64,000 nt of DNA from Cystobasidiopsis lactophilus (GCA_001599975.1 BCIO01000001.1:434001-498000), one strand, 5' to 3'. Positions 21,938 through 36,107 are shown, numbered from the stretch's first letter. The notes: a model not told the origin generated them from the letters alone. A program made the numbers and translations.

Positions 21938-24900
21938 ATGGGACAGAGCGCCTCCAGTTCCGGCGAGTCGTCGTTCTGGCGTCAAGAAGCGGACGAAGGA
22001 GCCTATCTTGACGTTCAAAGCGTGAGCAATAAGCTTCTGGGCTTCGAAGCCAGATCCTGATCTCTGTTCCTGTCGAGCAGCTCACCATCTTCTACGAGGA
22101 GCAAGGCCTGTACAAGATCACCGCGGGGCCAGCTGGCCGGGCGCCCACTGTTGAAGCTCTCAATGGCGGCTCGATTCTCTGGAGTTCTGGCCCAGCTCAC
22201 AAGGCGTCCACTCCCGGTGGCGAGTTCCTGGCGGTTCCTCGACCGCTGAAGACTCCCTTGCGCCTCCTTTTTGAAGTCCACGAGAACCCAAACGATGCGC
22301 CTAAGGAGTGGAAATTCGTCCATTCCTACGCCGACCAGCCGAATGCGGCTTTCGAAGACCCTCTGGACCATACAGTCAGCAGTCCATGCCTTCCCAGCTG
22401 GGTCTTGGCTGACTTTGCCTCTGCTCGCAGAGCCACACGAACCCGAACGAATTTTCGTTCGAACTGGATCCTCCGCCGGCCTCTTGCTTTCTGCATGGCT
22501 CCTTCGTACGTTGCCTTCTAAGTCCTGGCGCCGCTTGTGTCTGATTCCAAGTACTGCAGTTGGTTTCTGAGGGTTCGTTCAGCGGCTTCAAGCCACAGGT
22601 TACCTTCCAGATCTGGATCCAATCGGCGCCGACCGCCGCCCTTCGAGCTTCGACTAACTCGCACATGAGCTATGAGATGGTCCCCCGCCCGTCAGAATCG
22701 TACAGCCAAAACGGATTCTCGACCTCGACGCCGTCGACCGGCCCTGTGCCTCTGCCCACATCGCCGAGCACCACCAGCAAGTCCCACAGCCGAAATTCTA
22801 GTTGGTCTGTGGCGTCACTTCAGCGCATATCAATCTCTGCTGAGCCGCTCTGCAGGTCCTCCCCGTTGCCGCTAGATATTCCGGACGATTCGCCCCTATT
22901 CCGAGCGACCTTGGAGGATCTCGATCGGAAGTCGACCTCGTTCCGGAAGTCGCTCAAGCAGCTCGTCAAGGCAGCAGAAAAGCAGTTGGCACTGTATGAA
23001 GAGGCGGAGGAGGTCCACTCGGCGCTGATCGAAGGCTTTGCCAACGTGGCGGCGCAAGATGCGCTCCGACCCTTGATGGACGTCTACCTCGGCCCAGCGG
23101 CCAGGATTCAGAGCCAAATCATCCGGAAAAGTCAATCCATGATCCAAGAGCTCCTGATCGAGCCGATCGGGCTGGTCATCGACCAACTCAAAGATGTTGC
23201 TGGTTCAAAGAAGACGTTCGAGGTGGAAACCAAGACTTTTTACGATCGTGGGTTGTGAACTTGGTCCTGTATGCATTAGCTGTGGCTGACAGATTCATTC
23301 AGATCTTGGTCGGGTGAGTTGGCTTGTCTGTTTTGGGCCCAATGCAAAACTGATTGGCCCACGCTCTTATGAAGTATCTGGCACTTTCGCCTGCTGGCGA
23401 TGTTATTGCTCTGGCCAGAGCCGACGACAAACATCGAGCCGCAAAACAGCGATTCGCAGCGGCGAAATTGGCATGTCAGCAATCTCTCACCGAATTCACT
23501 CTCAAGCAGAACGACGTCCTGGTGATCCTCACCAAGTTCGCAGAAGCCTCAGAGCTCCTGTCCGCTTCCGCCGTCGAGACCCGCTCACCGACCGCCAAGC
23601 ATCTCGCCAAGTTTGCTCAGAACCAAGTGGCTCAAGTCAAAGAGCAGACCCGACAAGCAAGAGAGCGGCTAGCAGAGCAGAAAGAAGACGCTCTGCACAC
23701 TGGCATTATTGGCTTGGGTCTAGCTACGGCTGACCCACGAGCCCGCCGTCGCTCGTTTGGCTTAGGCATGAACAGCTCCACCTCCAACGCCAGCCTAGCT
23801 TCCTTTGCCACCACCAACACTTCCACCGCGTGGGCAGCGAGCTCTCGCACAAGCTTAGCAACAGAGCGCAACTCACCCAAGCTGCCCTCGTCGCCCCCAC
23901 AACGGCGTCGCGAAGGCTTCCTTTTGGCGGCTTCGCCCGGCAATCGAAGCGATTCCGGCAATTGGATTCGCCACTGGGTCGTTCTTACACAGGGCCAGCT
24001 CGTCGAATACAAGGACTTCTCAGCAGACGGGCCTATGCTGGCAGCTCAGCAGCCCATCAACCTCAAATATGCTTGCGTCAAAGACTCGGAACAAGAGCGC
24101 CGCTTCACTTGTGAGCCTATACGGACACGGACTAAGAGGACAGCCACAGCTTACATGTCATTATCAGTTGAGGTTGTCACCACTCAGCTCAGGAGGTTCT
24201 ATCAAGCCGACTCGGAAGAAGAAGCCGAGTCCTGGAAGACGGCCATTCAAATGCAAATAGGTAGGCTTCTTGAGAGCAGTGCCCAGATGCCGACGGCTGA
24301 CATTCCGCAACAGAGGCCGTATTGAACGGCAACTCCTCCATGCGCCAATTCGATGCTTCCAAGATCCGCAATTTCGGCGACGAGCTCGATGCGCTGGTCG
24401 CTTCAGAGCACGGCGAAAAGTTCTTCGCGCAGCCTCCGTCCAATGGGCATTCGGCCAAGGGCCTGTTCTCCGGCCTAGTGCGCAAGGCGTCTGACGCGCG
24501 CGCCAACAAACGCAAAGGTCCTGGCGCCAAAGTCTTTGGCAAGCGCCTCAGTAGCGGCGGCACTGAGCTTGGCCACCTGCCCGAACACAACGTTTCGGAC
24601 GCTTCATTTGTGTCGGCACCGGCAGAGCCCAATGCTCGTTCGCCCACGACCGCCTCACCTTTGGCATCGAGTCCTAGGACCTCCCCAAAGAGCCAGGGCA
24701 AGGAGGACTGGACTCGTAAGCGGATTTTGTCGCTCCAAGCTTGCGCTTCCAAGGGCTCATGCTCTGGAGGGACAGCCGAAGATCACGAAATTGCACGTGC
24801 TGTGCTTTCCATGTCTTTCAGCTCGCATACAGCTGCCGACCTGGCCACAGAATCACCTCGAGAGCAACTGAGGAAAATTATGGCCGTGCCAGGCAACGAT

Positions 24901-25263
24901 GAATGCGCAGAATGCGGCTCTTCGCCGGCAACATGGAGTTCCTTCAACCTGGGCGTCTTCCTATGCGTGGGTGCCTCTCTGTCCAAATGAGAGCGAAATG
25001 AGCTGATTGGGGCCACACAGTTGAGATGTGCTGGCGTGCATCGCGGTCTTGGCAGCCACATTTCCAAAGTCCGCAGCGTGGATCTGGACGAGTGGTCGCC
25101 AGCGCAACTAGAGTCGGTCCGCAGCATCGGCAACGCCAAAGCCAAGTCTTTTTGGGAGGCGACTTTGACCGACCCAAAGGAGACGCAGATGTCCGCCGAG
25201 AGCAGAGAGCTCTTCATCCGCCGCAAGTACATAGAGAGGGTCTGGGTAGATGCGAGCATGTAA
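21938..25263 (+). CDS. BAR-PH-ArfGAP protein (centaurin / ACAP type)
   Basis: Predicted GTPase-activating protein for Arf, acting at curved endosomal or plasma membranes. Domains in order: a ~170-residue N-terminal region (MGQSASSSGESSFWRQ, QLTIFYEEQGLYKI, KTPLRLLFEVHENPND); a BAR coiled region (RKSLKQLVKAAEKQLALYEE, YLALSPAGDVIALARADDKH); a PH domain (SGNWIRHWVVLTQGQLVEYK, FEVVTTQLRRFYQADSEEEA); and the ArfGAP zinc finger. The finger reads ECAECGSSPATWSSFNLGVF then LCLRCAGVHRGLGSHISKVR, so it has the CxxC-x16-CxxC spacing and the arginine finger. Many short introns are needed; one near 24967-25020 splits the second CxxC. S. pombe centaurins Cnt5/Cnt6 are likely relatives. The N-terminal region is not one I recognise. 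Confidence 0.88.
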
Positions 25264-25567
25264 TTGCCTTTTTTAATAGCATACAATGTACTTAATTTGT
25301 AGCACATTTCTCACTGTCTAGAGCTCTATGTCGAGCCTTCATACAGCTTTTGCACATCATTTACCATGCATCACCGTGCGAGATCATAGCAGTGGCGACC
25401 TTGAGGAAGCCAGCAACTGAGGACACAACTCAATCTCTTTCATCGTTGGTTCTAGAAAACGGAAGGCCTTACTGTTGGCGCCGGCAACCAAGCTTGGGGC
25501 TCCGCCCGAGGTGTCGCTGCGCCACGTCAATCAGTCTGGGTTGAATGCAGGGTCTAAGAGGTGCTCA
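25264..25567. other. Intergenic gap between convergent genes
   Basis: 304 bases between the ArfGAP stop (25263) and the glutamate dehydrogenase stop (25568). It holds both 3' UTRs; no gene or repeat is visible. Confidence 0.5.
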
Positions 25568-27614
<2,047 letters not shown>

Positions 27615-28337
27615 GCTGGGTTTGCTAGGCTAGGATTTGGTATGGGGTCAAGGAAAAGAAAAACAAGGCGGTCGGTTTTCGCCTTATCTTTCCGCGTCCG
27701 TCCGCGATAGGAAAACGTGTGCTGCCTTTGAAAGTGGTGGTCCCTCCTTCTTTTTGGGCCAAACAGAGAGATGTAGGGCGAAGCAGAAAGCCGGCCAGGC
27801 TGAAGGAAGGCAAGGAGGGCTGGCAGCTTTCAAGTATGACCGGCTCAAAACCGAACGCCAAGGCAAGGTGGCGAAAGCACTCTGTCGGGCTGAGTCGCTG
27901 GGGATGTTGCCTTAAGAGCGAAAGGAAACGCAGTCCAGGTCGAGAGAAGCGTGCTCTTTCCCAGACCGGAGACGAGGGTCGATGGCGAATGAGCAACTTT
28001 CTAAGCTGAGATGGCGACTTCGCTCCCGATTGACCGCCGGAAGCACGAGAGTAATGCGTAGAAGCAAGCCATCGGTCCAAAAATGGACCTCGTTCTCGTA
28101 TCGAGCAGGTGGCAATGGCGGTGGCGGTCCCCTCCGAAAGTCTTGCTGTGCGCGCCACCATCAAAGTCGCCTTGGGAGTAGAACAAGCAATAGCCGTCAG
28201 GTTGCGGCGCGCGATTCCCTCTCGTTGTCGACCGTCAGACCTGGGGCGTCAGGGGGGAAACTGGGGAATCTTGTGGATTACATGGGGGTTGTCAGAAGCC
28301 CTTTGCGCGGAAAGCACAGTTTCCGTGTGCGCAGTTC
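27615..28337. other. Upstream region of glutamate dehydrogenase
   Basis: About 720 bases containing the GDH1 promoter and the 3' UTR of the export factor gene. Open frames here show no recognisable protein features. Confidence 0.45.
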
Positions 28338-29736
28338 TCAAGACATCTCGACATCATCGGCCTGTCCGTTCAATATCAGCCTATTCCACGCGGAATAAAG
28401 TGGAGGGGAAACTGACCGCCGCTGGGGGAGGCGCGTCCGGGGCGTCCATGAACGCCTGCAGCTCGTTATCCAGCTCCTCTGCCGTCTTTGGCTTCCCCCC
28501 TCGCTCTCGCCCTCCTTCTCGTCCACTTCGAGAACCGCCCCTCGACGAACCGCCTCGGCCGCCTCTCGACTCTCGGTCTCCCCCACGACCACCGCCGCCG
28601 CGGGAGGACCTGGGTTGGTCCGAGTCGTATCGGCCGGTAGACGAGCGCTTGGTGCCAAAGGGGTCTCGTCTGGGTTTGGCTTGGAACAAGTCTCTGTTTG
28701 CGGCACCAACTCTGTGAGGTCTGGGAAGTTGACCTGATAGCGAAGGACCACCCACCCGCCATTCTCCAACCGACCCAGCAGCTCAGGCGCGACCAGGGGC
28801 TTGGTGTAGTTGAAGTCGTACTCCACTTTGATCGGTTGTCCTGCCCGCCCTCGTCAGCTTGTCGTTTCGCCACCGAAAAGACGGCGAGAGTTTTACCTTT
28901 GGCATTGGCGCCATTGAAAGCTTTCAAGGCCGAGGTGGCGTGCTTGTCGTCTTTGTAAGTGACCCAAGCCGTGCCTTCCGAGCGGCCCGATTTGTCAAAC
29001 TGAGCGTTTCCCAAAAGAGGAGGCGGGGTGCCAAAATGAAAGTCAGAAATTCCGTGTTCTCTCGTATTCAATGAGCTGTGCGACCAAATCGTATTCAGCA
29101 TCACCGGTGTGATTGGGGAGACAAGAAGACGCACTCTGAAATACGCAGGTAGACCGATGGGAACGATTTTTAAATGGAAATCAAAGTGGCAAGGGGGCGG
29201 GTGAGCAATACACCAAAGGGTGCCGGGCCAGCCGCAGTGTCGGCCAGTGGATCAAGAGACCAACAACAAGCAGAACAAGGAAAGCTAGGGAAGAACAAGC
29301 CGTACTTTGATGGCCGGCGGGCGTTCCAGCGGGCCCAACTGGACGAACAGCGCCTATGGCCACCAAAGTCCATGAGCCACCAAATAGCAGCTATTGTAAA
29401 GGCCTGGAGGACGCACCTCGAGCTCCCTCTCGGACACTTCGTAGTGCAAATTGGTGATGATCAACTTGGCGCTCGCTCCTCCTTGCCCTTCTCCCCGGCG
29501 CTTCGAGTGGCCGGGTCCATCGTACAAGTCATGAGACCAAGCTTCGTCTATCGTCCGCTCTGCCGGTCGCTGTTCACACCCACGCCAGCTCAGCGCTGGT
29601 GACAGGGCGCTGGAGCAAGGCGAGAGGGACGAACCTCGTACGGCGTGCGCGACTCGCTCTTCCGCCCGCCTCTAGGCCGGCCGCCGCCGCGTCGGTCGCG
29701 GGAGATGTCCTCCAATGATTTATCGAGCAGAGACAT
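28338..29736 (-). CDS. YRA1: mRNA export adaptor of the ALY/Yra1 family
   Basis: RNA-binding adaptor linking spliced mRNA and the TREX complex to the Mex67 export receptor. The N-terminal box is MSLLDKSLEDISRD, the classical UAP56/Sub2-binding motif, followed by RGGGRPRGGRKSESRTPYE. The central RRM has KLIITNLHYEVSERELE, RSEGTAWVTYKDDKHATSALK and VEYDFNY. The RGG/Ser/Asp-rich C-terminus leads to KTAEELDNELQAFMDAP, the second Sub2-binding helix. The last intron begins after PPPAA; with it spliced, the protein ends ADDVEMS at 28338. If it is retained the frame reads on to a different tail ending near 28398. Several introns in the RRM; Yra1 introns are known regulatory elements in yeast. Confidence 0.87.
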
Positions 29737-29953
29737 CGTTGCTGTCCAAGCCGTCGCAGCTCAGGCCTCCGCCGCCATTTCAAGCCGGGGCGAAAAGAGT
29801 TGTGGTGCTTGGCATTGCGATTTACAAATGGATTAGGATGGCGTCAAATCAGCTATGGAGCTATCTGGGAGCCCAGCCAAGCCAGTGGGGGGGGTCCCAG
29901 AATCGACCGACGAGGGCTTCTGCCACTCGACCGCGAGTGTTTCGCCACCACTC

Positions 29954-31315
29954 TCAGCGGAAAGCCGTAGGCGCGAACGAGTGCGTGATAGCCGCCGTCG
30001 ACTCCTCATCTCTGAATCGAGCAGATCGATCTGACCGCACCGATGAAGACGAAACGGAGGTAGCTGGGTTCTGCATGGTTGAAACCAAATGGTGCTTGTG
30101 CCTCTTGCTCTGACCCCGCTGCAATTGCCCAGGGTGCCCAGGTGAGGGAGATGGTGGATAGTAGGCTTGGGGAGGTGTTGGAAAAGGGTTGAAGGCGTCC
30201 CCTCGAGGACTTGGATCTGGCGCTCGGGGTGGCGCTCGCTGCTGTTGTTGCCGGTGGCGAGGGCGAGAGGAGTGCATGGAGTGCCATCGACCGTAGATCT
30301 TAGCTGAGAGGACGAGGTAGATGATGCCGACGCAGACAAGTGTGGAGCCCAGTCTGTTCGACAGCAGGTATCAGTCTCGGATCGTGACAAAGAGGGAAGC
30401 AACGAACGCGTAGGAGGGCAACTTGGTGGTGTGTAGCTTGTTCAGTTTCTCAGGTGCCGGCCAGGGAATGTCGATGGATGCTGAGCCCGCTAGGATGCTG
30501 TGCGTAAAATCTTGACGCTGAGTTCGCTGAACTCGAGTCGTAGGATCAAGGAACGCACTAGAGTAATCCTCGATCAAACAGGGCTATACGGATCAGTGCA
30601 GCGCATGAGATCCAGCGAAGGGGACCTCAAAAAGCAGAGAGTTCAACGCACGAGATCTCGAAGCCCAGGTCAGGTCCCACGACACGAATCTGGATAGTTC
30701 TGGGGCGACCACGAAGAGCGACATGGCCTGTACGTCGATTATCCCAATCTGTTCAGCCGACACAAACGATGGCTAGGGCAGTAGGCAAAGGAACGGACCA
30801 GCCAAATGCCGCCTGTCGCTTCCAACCATTAAGGAGATCCATGGAAAAAGGATCAAGGGGGAAGGAAGGGCGGACCTTTGATAGCTTCCAGGATGTCAGG
30901 TTTGGTCTTGTCTTGAAAAGCGCCGACACATTGGACTGCACGACCTTACTTCAAGCGACGTTGATGCGGATGGAGGGGAGAGCGAGGCCTTACCGATCCC
31001 AAACACTGCAAGCGCATCGGTTAAGTTGAGTCCAGAAATAACTAGGAGATGCGAAAGCGCTCACTCATGATGATCACAGCCATGAAACAATCGACCTGCC
31101 ACCCCCGTCCTTCAGGTCAGCCCTCGTTGACGCTCGAGCTCCAGCAAACAGAGGGGAAAGCGCACCCAACGGCCTCTCTCCTGCTGCTCGACCACCTCCG
31201 ACGCGGGATCCACTGCAGCTCGAGGCTGGTACTTGGGCAAAGGTTCCAAAGGAGGGGAGAGGTAAGGAGGGTAAGCCACGCCGTCCATCGCTGCGTAGTG
31301 CCCGGGCCGGCCCAT
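29954..31315 (-). CDS. Membrane protein with Pro/Gln-rich cytosolic tail, unknown
   Basis: Starts MGRPGHYAAMDGVAYPPYLS at 31315 with a Pro/Tyr-rich segment, then GRWVRFPLCLLELERQ. Following short exons give VGAFQDKTKPDILEAIK, AMSLFVVAPELSRFVSWDL and SIDIPWPAPEKLNKLHTTKL. A membrane helix LGSTLVCVGIIYLVLSAKIY precedes a hydrophilic tail rich in Pro, Gln, Arg and Ser that ends FAPTAFR at 29954. Exon borders between 30400 and 31050 are only partly solved. I do not recognise a family; a small tetraspan protein of the plasma membrane or ER is possible. Confidence is for a real membrane-protein gene, not for a function. Confidence 0.5.
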
Positions 31316-31675
31316 TGTTTGCTTTTCAAGGAAGTGGGTGAGAGCAGGTCATTGGTCGTGAATGGTCGTTGAGGGAGGAGGGAGACGAGGGCCAGGTCAG
31401 AATCGGCGAGAGCGAGAAGGCGTTCATGAAGCGGACGGCTTCGGGAGCGTGAGAGTTGGAGCTGGTGAGGGGTTCAAGCAAGCAGATGCCATGCGTCAGT
31501 CACAATGAAAGGCAGAACTGGCCAGGCATGTCAGGCTTAAGAGAGGTCCTTCGAGGTTTCAAGGCAAGAGTGGCGAAATTCATGCCGGCGAGAGGCGGGT
31601 GGCGAACTTATGGGCTTTGTTTCTCTGTACAAGTCTAGTGTAGAGATTTCAAAACGAGAAAATGAAGAAGAAGAT
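31316..31675. other. Intergenic region
   Basis: 360 bases, the upstream region of the membrane protein gene and 3' end of the next gene. Nothing further seen. Confidence 0.4.
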
Positions 31676-33146
31676 CTATTTGGCCGGAGTCGGATGCCAA
31701 GGGTGAGGATGGTTGGAGCAGAGTTCGCCACCGGCCTCGCACCTCTTGCCATGGGGGCAGCGGAAGTAAGCGAACGAGCTGAAAGAAGTGTATTGCTGGT
31801 TGTCGTGACTACCGTCCCGGACGAAGCCATGCTTTTCTAGGGCAGGACAGGGGCCCCTCGCTTGACACTTGATGGGCCAATCCCCAAGAGCATCGCCTCT
31901 GTGTTTCACAACATCCAGTAGCTTTACTAGGAAGTTGTCTGCCATATTGTTGGGAAGCGAACGAATGAGCAACTCCACGGCCGCATTTTTCGGAGCAGCT
32001 GGAGGGCAAGCGATCGTCACAGAAGCGCCTTCTTCGGTGTCGATGATGAGATCACTGCGCAGAAGAGTTTCTTCGTAGATGAAGTAAGGTTTGCATTTGA
32101 AGCCAAAGTCGGCCCAGGACGTTGGGTCGCGAAGCATGACCATGGCTGCAACGTCTTTGCCTTAGTATTTGACCAGCAAGTTGTCCTTTGTCGGTACTTA
32201 CCTTCGGATTTCAGATGAAATAGACTGCAGACGACGGGGCAGAGGTCTTTGTCGCCAACTCTGACTTTGTTCCCCTCAACCAGCAAAGGATGGTCCCCAA
32301 CCTTTCCTTTGGCAAGCTGATGATGCTGGCGGTCCAGCTCACAGTCGTAAAATCTTGTCATTATGGCGGCCATCAAGACAGGGCTTGGATAGCTTTCGAG
32401 GTGGGGCGACAAGTTGGCAGACATGATCTTCAAAGCGAGAGCTCCGTTGGCGACGGTGAGATGACCGGCAATAGTCAGGTTGATGAACATTTCCACATCA
32501 CTGAACGTGAACTTGAACATGGGCCCAGTGGTTGACTGATGTACTTCGAAAGACGTCTACTCAAAAAGAGAGCAATTACACTCAGGGCTTCAAATCAGAG
32601 CACTGTAAAACCAACCTTAGTACAACGCGGCTCCGACGCCCTCACGAATGCATTGTTGGGAGGTCTTGCAGAAAGATAGGGGGTTTTTGCTTTGTCGTAG
32701 AACAATTCCGACCTTTCACGCCGCTTGCCAACAGTCAGCTCCAGCAAGCGGTCGTCGGGGACGACGCAAAAGTGGTGCTTGCGGAGCAAGACGTAAAATG
32801 CGTAGAAAGATGCGTCGTTCGTAGGAATTGTAGCGTAGAATGGCCGATAGCAGAGCTGTTCGCTGGCGAGCAGGGTGTCAAACCATTGATGAATGGCCTG
32901 CTCCAGAAGGCCAAGGAACTCAGCAGCAGGGCGAGCCCTGAAGTCCTCCACGTGGGCCCAAAGTTCCTTTTTGTGGGAGGTCCACGACCCAAAAGTGAAA
33001 TAGGCGGATGCCAGTAGGCGGAACTTGGCAAGCCCGAAATCAATGTTGGGCAGAGCAGGAGGTAAACGGACTTCGCGGAAACGCAAAAGACCGCATGGAG
33101 CGTCTTCCTCGACTTTGGTATAGAAAGACTGTTTGAAAAAGGTCAT
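31676..33146 (-). CDS. Hypothetical protein with C-terminal Cys/His cluster
   Basis: Three main exons. Exon 1 starts MTFFKQSFYTKVEEDAPCGL at 33146 and continues LPPALPNIDFGLAKFRLLAS and FYAFYVLLRKHHFCVVPDD, to about 32640. The second, from about 32545, reads MFKFTFSDVEMFINLTIAG and SYPSPVLMAAIMTRFYDCEL. The third begins DVAAMVMLRDPTSWADFGF after an intron ending near 32157, and carries CQARGPCPALEKHGF and CPHGKRCEAGGELC. The last Cys residues could bind zinc. Phases of the second intron (near 32158-32208) agree. I do not recognise a domain; parts recall BTB-type beta/alpha patterns (FTFSDVEMFINLTIAGH), which is weak evidence. Confidence 0.5.
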
Positions 33147-34250
33147 GGCAGATGCGAAAGAGACTGTTTGGACTCGTTGAGTCGACTTGGACGATCCAGC
33201 ATACGCCTTCTGTCGTCAAGTAAGTCCAGTAAGACGTACATGTAGTACATCCACTGCCTCGACACAATCAGTTTCCCACCCCAGCCCCAAAGAGCAGAGC
33301 AGTCCTCGAGCCGACTTTCTTTTTAATTCATTGGCATACCAAGCTTTTCTCACCCGAAATCTCGTTATGGAGGGAGGGACGAGGCCAAGCTTTGAGAGTA
33401 TACGCAGAGAGTCGAAGTTGGAGAAGCTGTTGCACGCCTTCGCAGGCCGTCAACTGCAAAGGCTTCCATTTGGCGCACAAACTTGAAAGCAGTCCGTGCA
33501 GTCATCAGCGCATAGTACCATGGCTTGCATGATGGATCGGACGCCCAAGGCGCCCTGTCCCCGGCAGTGGGACACCTGTTTTCGCATTGGAGTGTCAGGC
33601 AAAGAATCATTGACGACGCCGGAGAGCTGACAGGCAGCTTCAAGCTCTCCCAGATAAAGCCCGCAATCTCAGACTCATATGATAGCACTGCAAGGCATGG
33701 AAACATGGGCCAAACCATCAGATGGACGCGCTCGTTCAACCTGCCAGGTGGCAAAATTTTGCGCTGCGAGCTCGTCTCCGAGCTTTTGGTCTTGCTCTTC
33801 GATCCTACTGCTTCATATTGCTTCAAAACGACCCGAGCGCGCGGCTATGACGCTGCTTGCATTCCTTGCCTGAGAGCGGTGACTTAGGGAGCTAACTGCC
33901 TTTAATTCGTTCCGAACCAAAGGTCAGACGCGACATCGTCTCATGATTGCATTGCGCGGTGGTCTTCGTTCCTCCCTTGTTGAGATCCTACATGGTGGAG
34001 GCAGACCCTTCCCATGGCGATCGCCCCAGATTGTCGAGCCATCTTGAGTCAACAAGGCATCCCCAAATCTCGCCGGTCCAATTCGAATCTTTGATCAATG
34101 CGATTCTGGGTTAAGATGCTTGCACATGGTTCCTGAACCTTAGCCGAACTGACGAGCGCGCCAGCCTTCACGGAGGCGCCGCTCTTTGTATCTTCCTCGC
34201 ACCCCTATGGCGCCGGACCTTGCACTTTGCGCATCATCAACCACAGCCAA
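33147..34250. other. Uncertain region with an open leftward frame
   Basis: About 1.1 kb. A leftward frame open from about 33826 to 33365 contains MVWPMFPCLAVLSYESEIAG and PWYYALMTARTAFKFVRQME but has no ATG at its upstream end and no recognised domain. It may be a real exon of an unknown gene or chance. The right end must hold the promoter of the FAD oxidoreductase gene. Confidence 0.3.
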
Positions 34251-36107
34251 ATGCCCACATTCATTTTTCTCCTGACTCTCCTTATAAACGTTTGCGTTGC
34301 TTCCTTCGCAAACGACCTCCGCAAGTCCCACGTCGAGGTTGTTCTGCCGGGCGATGCAGAATACGAAACCTTGTCCCTCCCATGTACGACATTATTTCTG
34401 TCTCTAGAATGTGAATCGTCACTAAAGAGGTCGTATACAGTCAATAGGCGCTACAATTTCATCAAGCCGGCCGGAATATGCCTCCCTCGATCTCCTGCTC
34501 AAGTCTCCACCTGCATTCGCATCGCTTCGAAGCACGGCGTCCGCGTGGCTGGTCGCTCTGGCGGACATTCGTACATCGCCGACGGCATTGGCGGCAACGA
34601 CAAGACGCCCGTGCTTGTTGTCGACATGATGCACTTCCGAGAAATTTCGATGTCTTCTTCCGGAGTGGCCAAGGTCGGAACCGGAAAGTCAGTCAGCGAG
34701 GCAATCTATTGTCCGTGCAAAAGCACTGACTGTGGTGACAGCCGCCTTGGGCCCATCTACCTGGCATTGAATGACCACAACCGCGCTATGCCAATGGGGT
34801 CCTGTCCGCTCGTTGGAATCGGTGGTCACGCCGCAATGGGGGGCTTCACTCACACTTCACGAATGTGGGGTCTGGCTCTAGACGTCAATGTCGGCCTCGA
34901 TGTGGTCCTCGCCAACGGTACCGCGACCCACGTCTCTCGCGAGACAAACAAGGACTTGTTTTGGGCCATGCGAGGGGCCGCCAACTCCTTCGGTTTGGTC
35001 ACTTCTTATCATTTCAATACGTTCGCTGCGCCATCCCTGGCCATTAACTGGGAATACGACTTTGATCTGCCGCCTGCCGCTGCCACCGACGCGTTCATTG
35101 CGTTTCAGCACTACGTGCAGAGCGGCATCCCAAGTAACTTAGGACTCAACTTTGATGTCAGCAAGTCTGCAGTGCGTCTCCTTTCTTTCGAACTTGAGAG
35201 CCTAGCTGACCAGGGCAACGCCAGACGGAAGGAACCGTGCACTTTGTGATTGTACGAGCACACTGATTCGCGCGGATCACGCGAGCACTCTGAATTTGAA
35301 TCGCAGCACGGCGGCTATTTCACCTCGCCATCCAAGAATCGATTCAACGAGACGATCGCCCCATTGCTCCGCAAGCTGCCCGCGCCCACTCGATACACTT
35401 ATCAAGAGCGATCTTGGATAAGCTACGTTGAAGCTAATGGCGGCACTTTGGATGGTAAGGCAGTGATGCGCTTACTTGATGTGTCTGGCGGTCTGATGCG
35501 ACATCTAGCTTCGGATGCCGCTACCGACTCAACTATCGGTTACTACAAATCTCTGGTGACTCCAAAGCCATTCACGAGAGCATCTATAGCCGCCTTGATG
35601 CACTATGCTGCCCACGAAGGCTTCAAGACAGTCGTGGTTCGGCGTTTTCCGAGGCTCGCTGTGCTCTGCTAACAACTCTTTGTTCAGCCCAGCTGGGCCA
35701 TCCAATTCGAGACTTGGGGTGGATCTCACTCACAGATCAATGCTGTACCCTTGCACGAAACCGCGTAAGCCCACCTTTGCGTTTATCTCTTCCTGTTTGA
35801 CAATCTTCTCCGGCGCAGTTTCGGCTACCGGGACAGCTTGTTCACCGTCCAACTCTTCAACTCTGTGCCCGAGCTGCCCTTCCCACGGAGCGGGTTCACC
35901 TTGCTGGATGACATGGTCAGCCGCCTTCAAAGGTATACGCACGCGCACTGGCAGTTGTACAGCAACTACGCCGACGACCGAACCGGTCCCCATGCTCAGC
36001 AAAAGTACTTTGGGAGCAATTTACCTCGATTGGAAAAGCTGAAGAGGGCTTACGACCCTCACAATCTGTTCCACTTTCCGCTGGCTGTCCAGCCTGCCAC
36101 TCATTAG
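34251..36107 (+). CDS. Secreted FAD-linked oxidoreductase (berberine-bridge-enzyme type)
   Basis: ATG 34251 opens a signal peptide (MPTFIFLLTLLINVCVASFA). The PCMH FAD-binding domain has FNRRYNFIKPAGICLP, AGRSGGHSYIADG and MGSCPLVGIGGHAAMGGF. The His in RSGGHSY and the Cys in GSCPLVG match the pair used for bicovalent FAD attachment. C-terminal blocks include ISYVEANGGTLD, PSWAIQFETWGGSHSQINAV and the BBE ending RLEKLKRAYDPHNLFHFPL. Introns at 35653-35687 (approx.) and 35764-35818 (approx.) splice well. Near 35240-35285 the frame before (TEGTVHFVIV) and the frame after (REHSEFESQHGGY) differ by one base; only an unusually short 34-nt GT-AG intron would reconcile them. Either the gene is lightly damaged or that intron is real. 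Substrate unknown; relatives oxidise sugars, alkaloids or tetramates. Confidence 0.82.

Noticed and set aside
28109-28717. Rightward 202-codon frame over the Yra1-like C-terminus
   Set aside because: Antisense to the Arg/Gly/Ser-rich region; the Pro/Ser-rich translation is the mirror of RGG codons.
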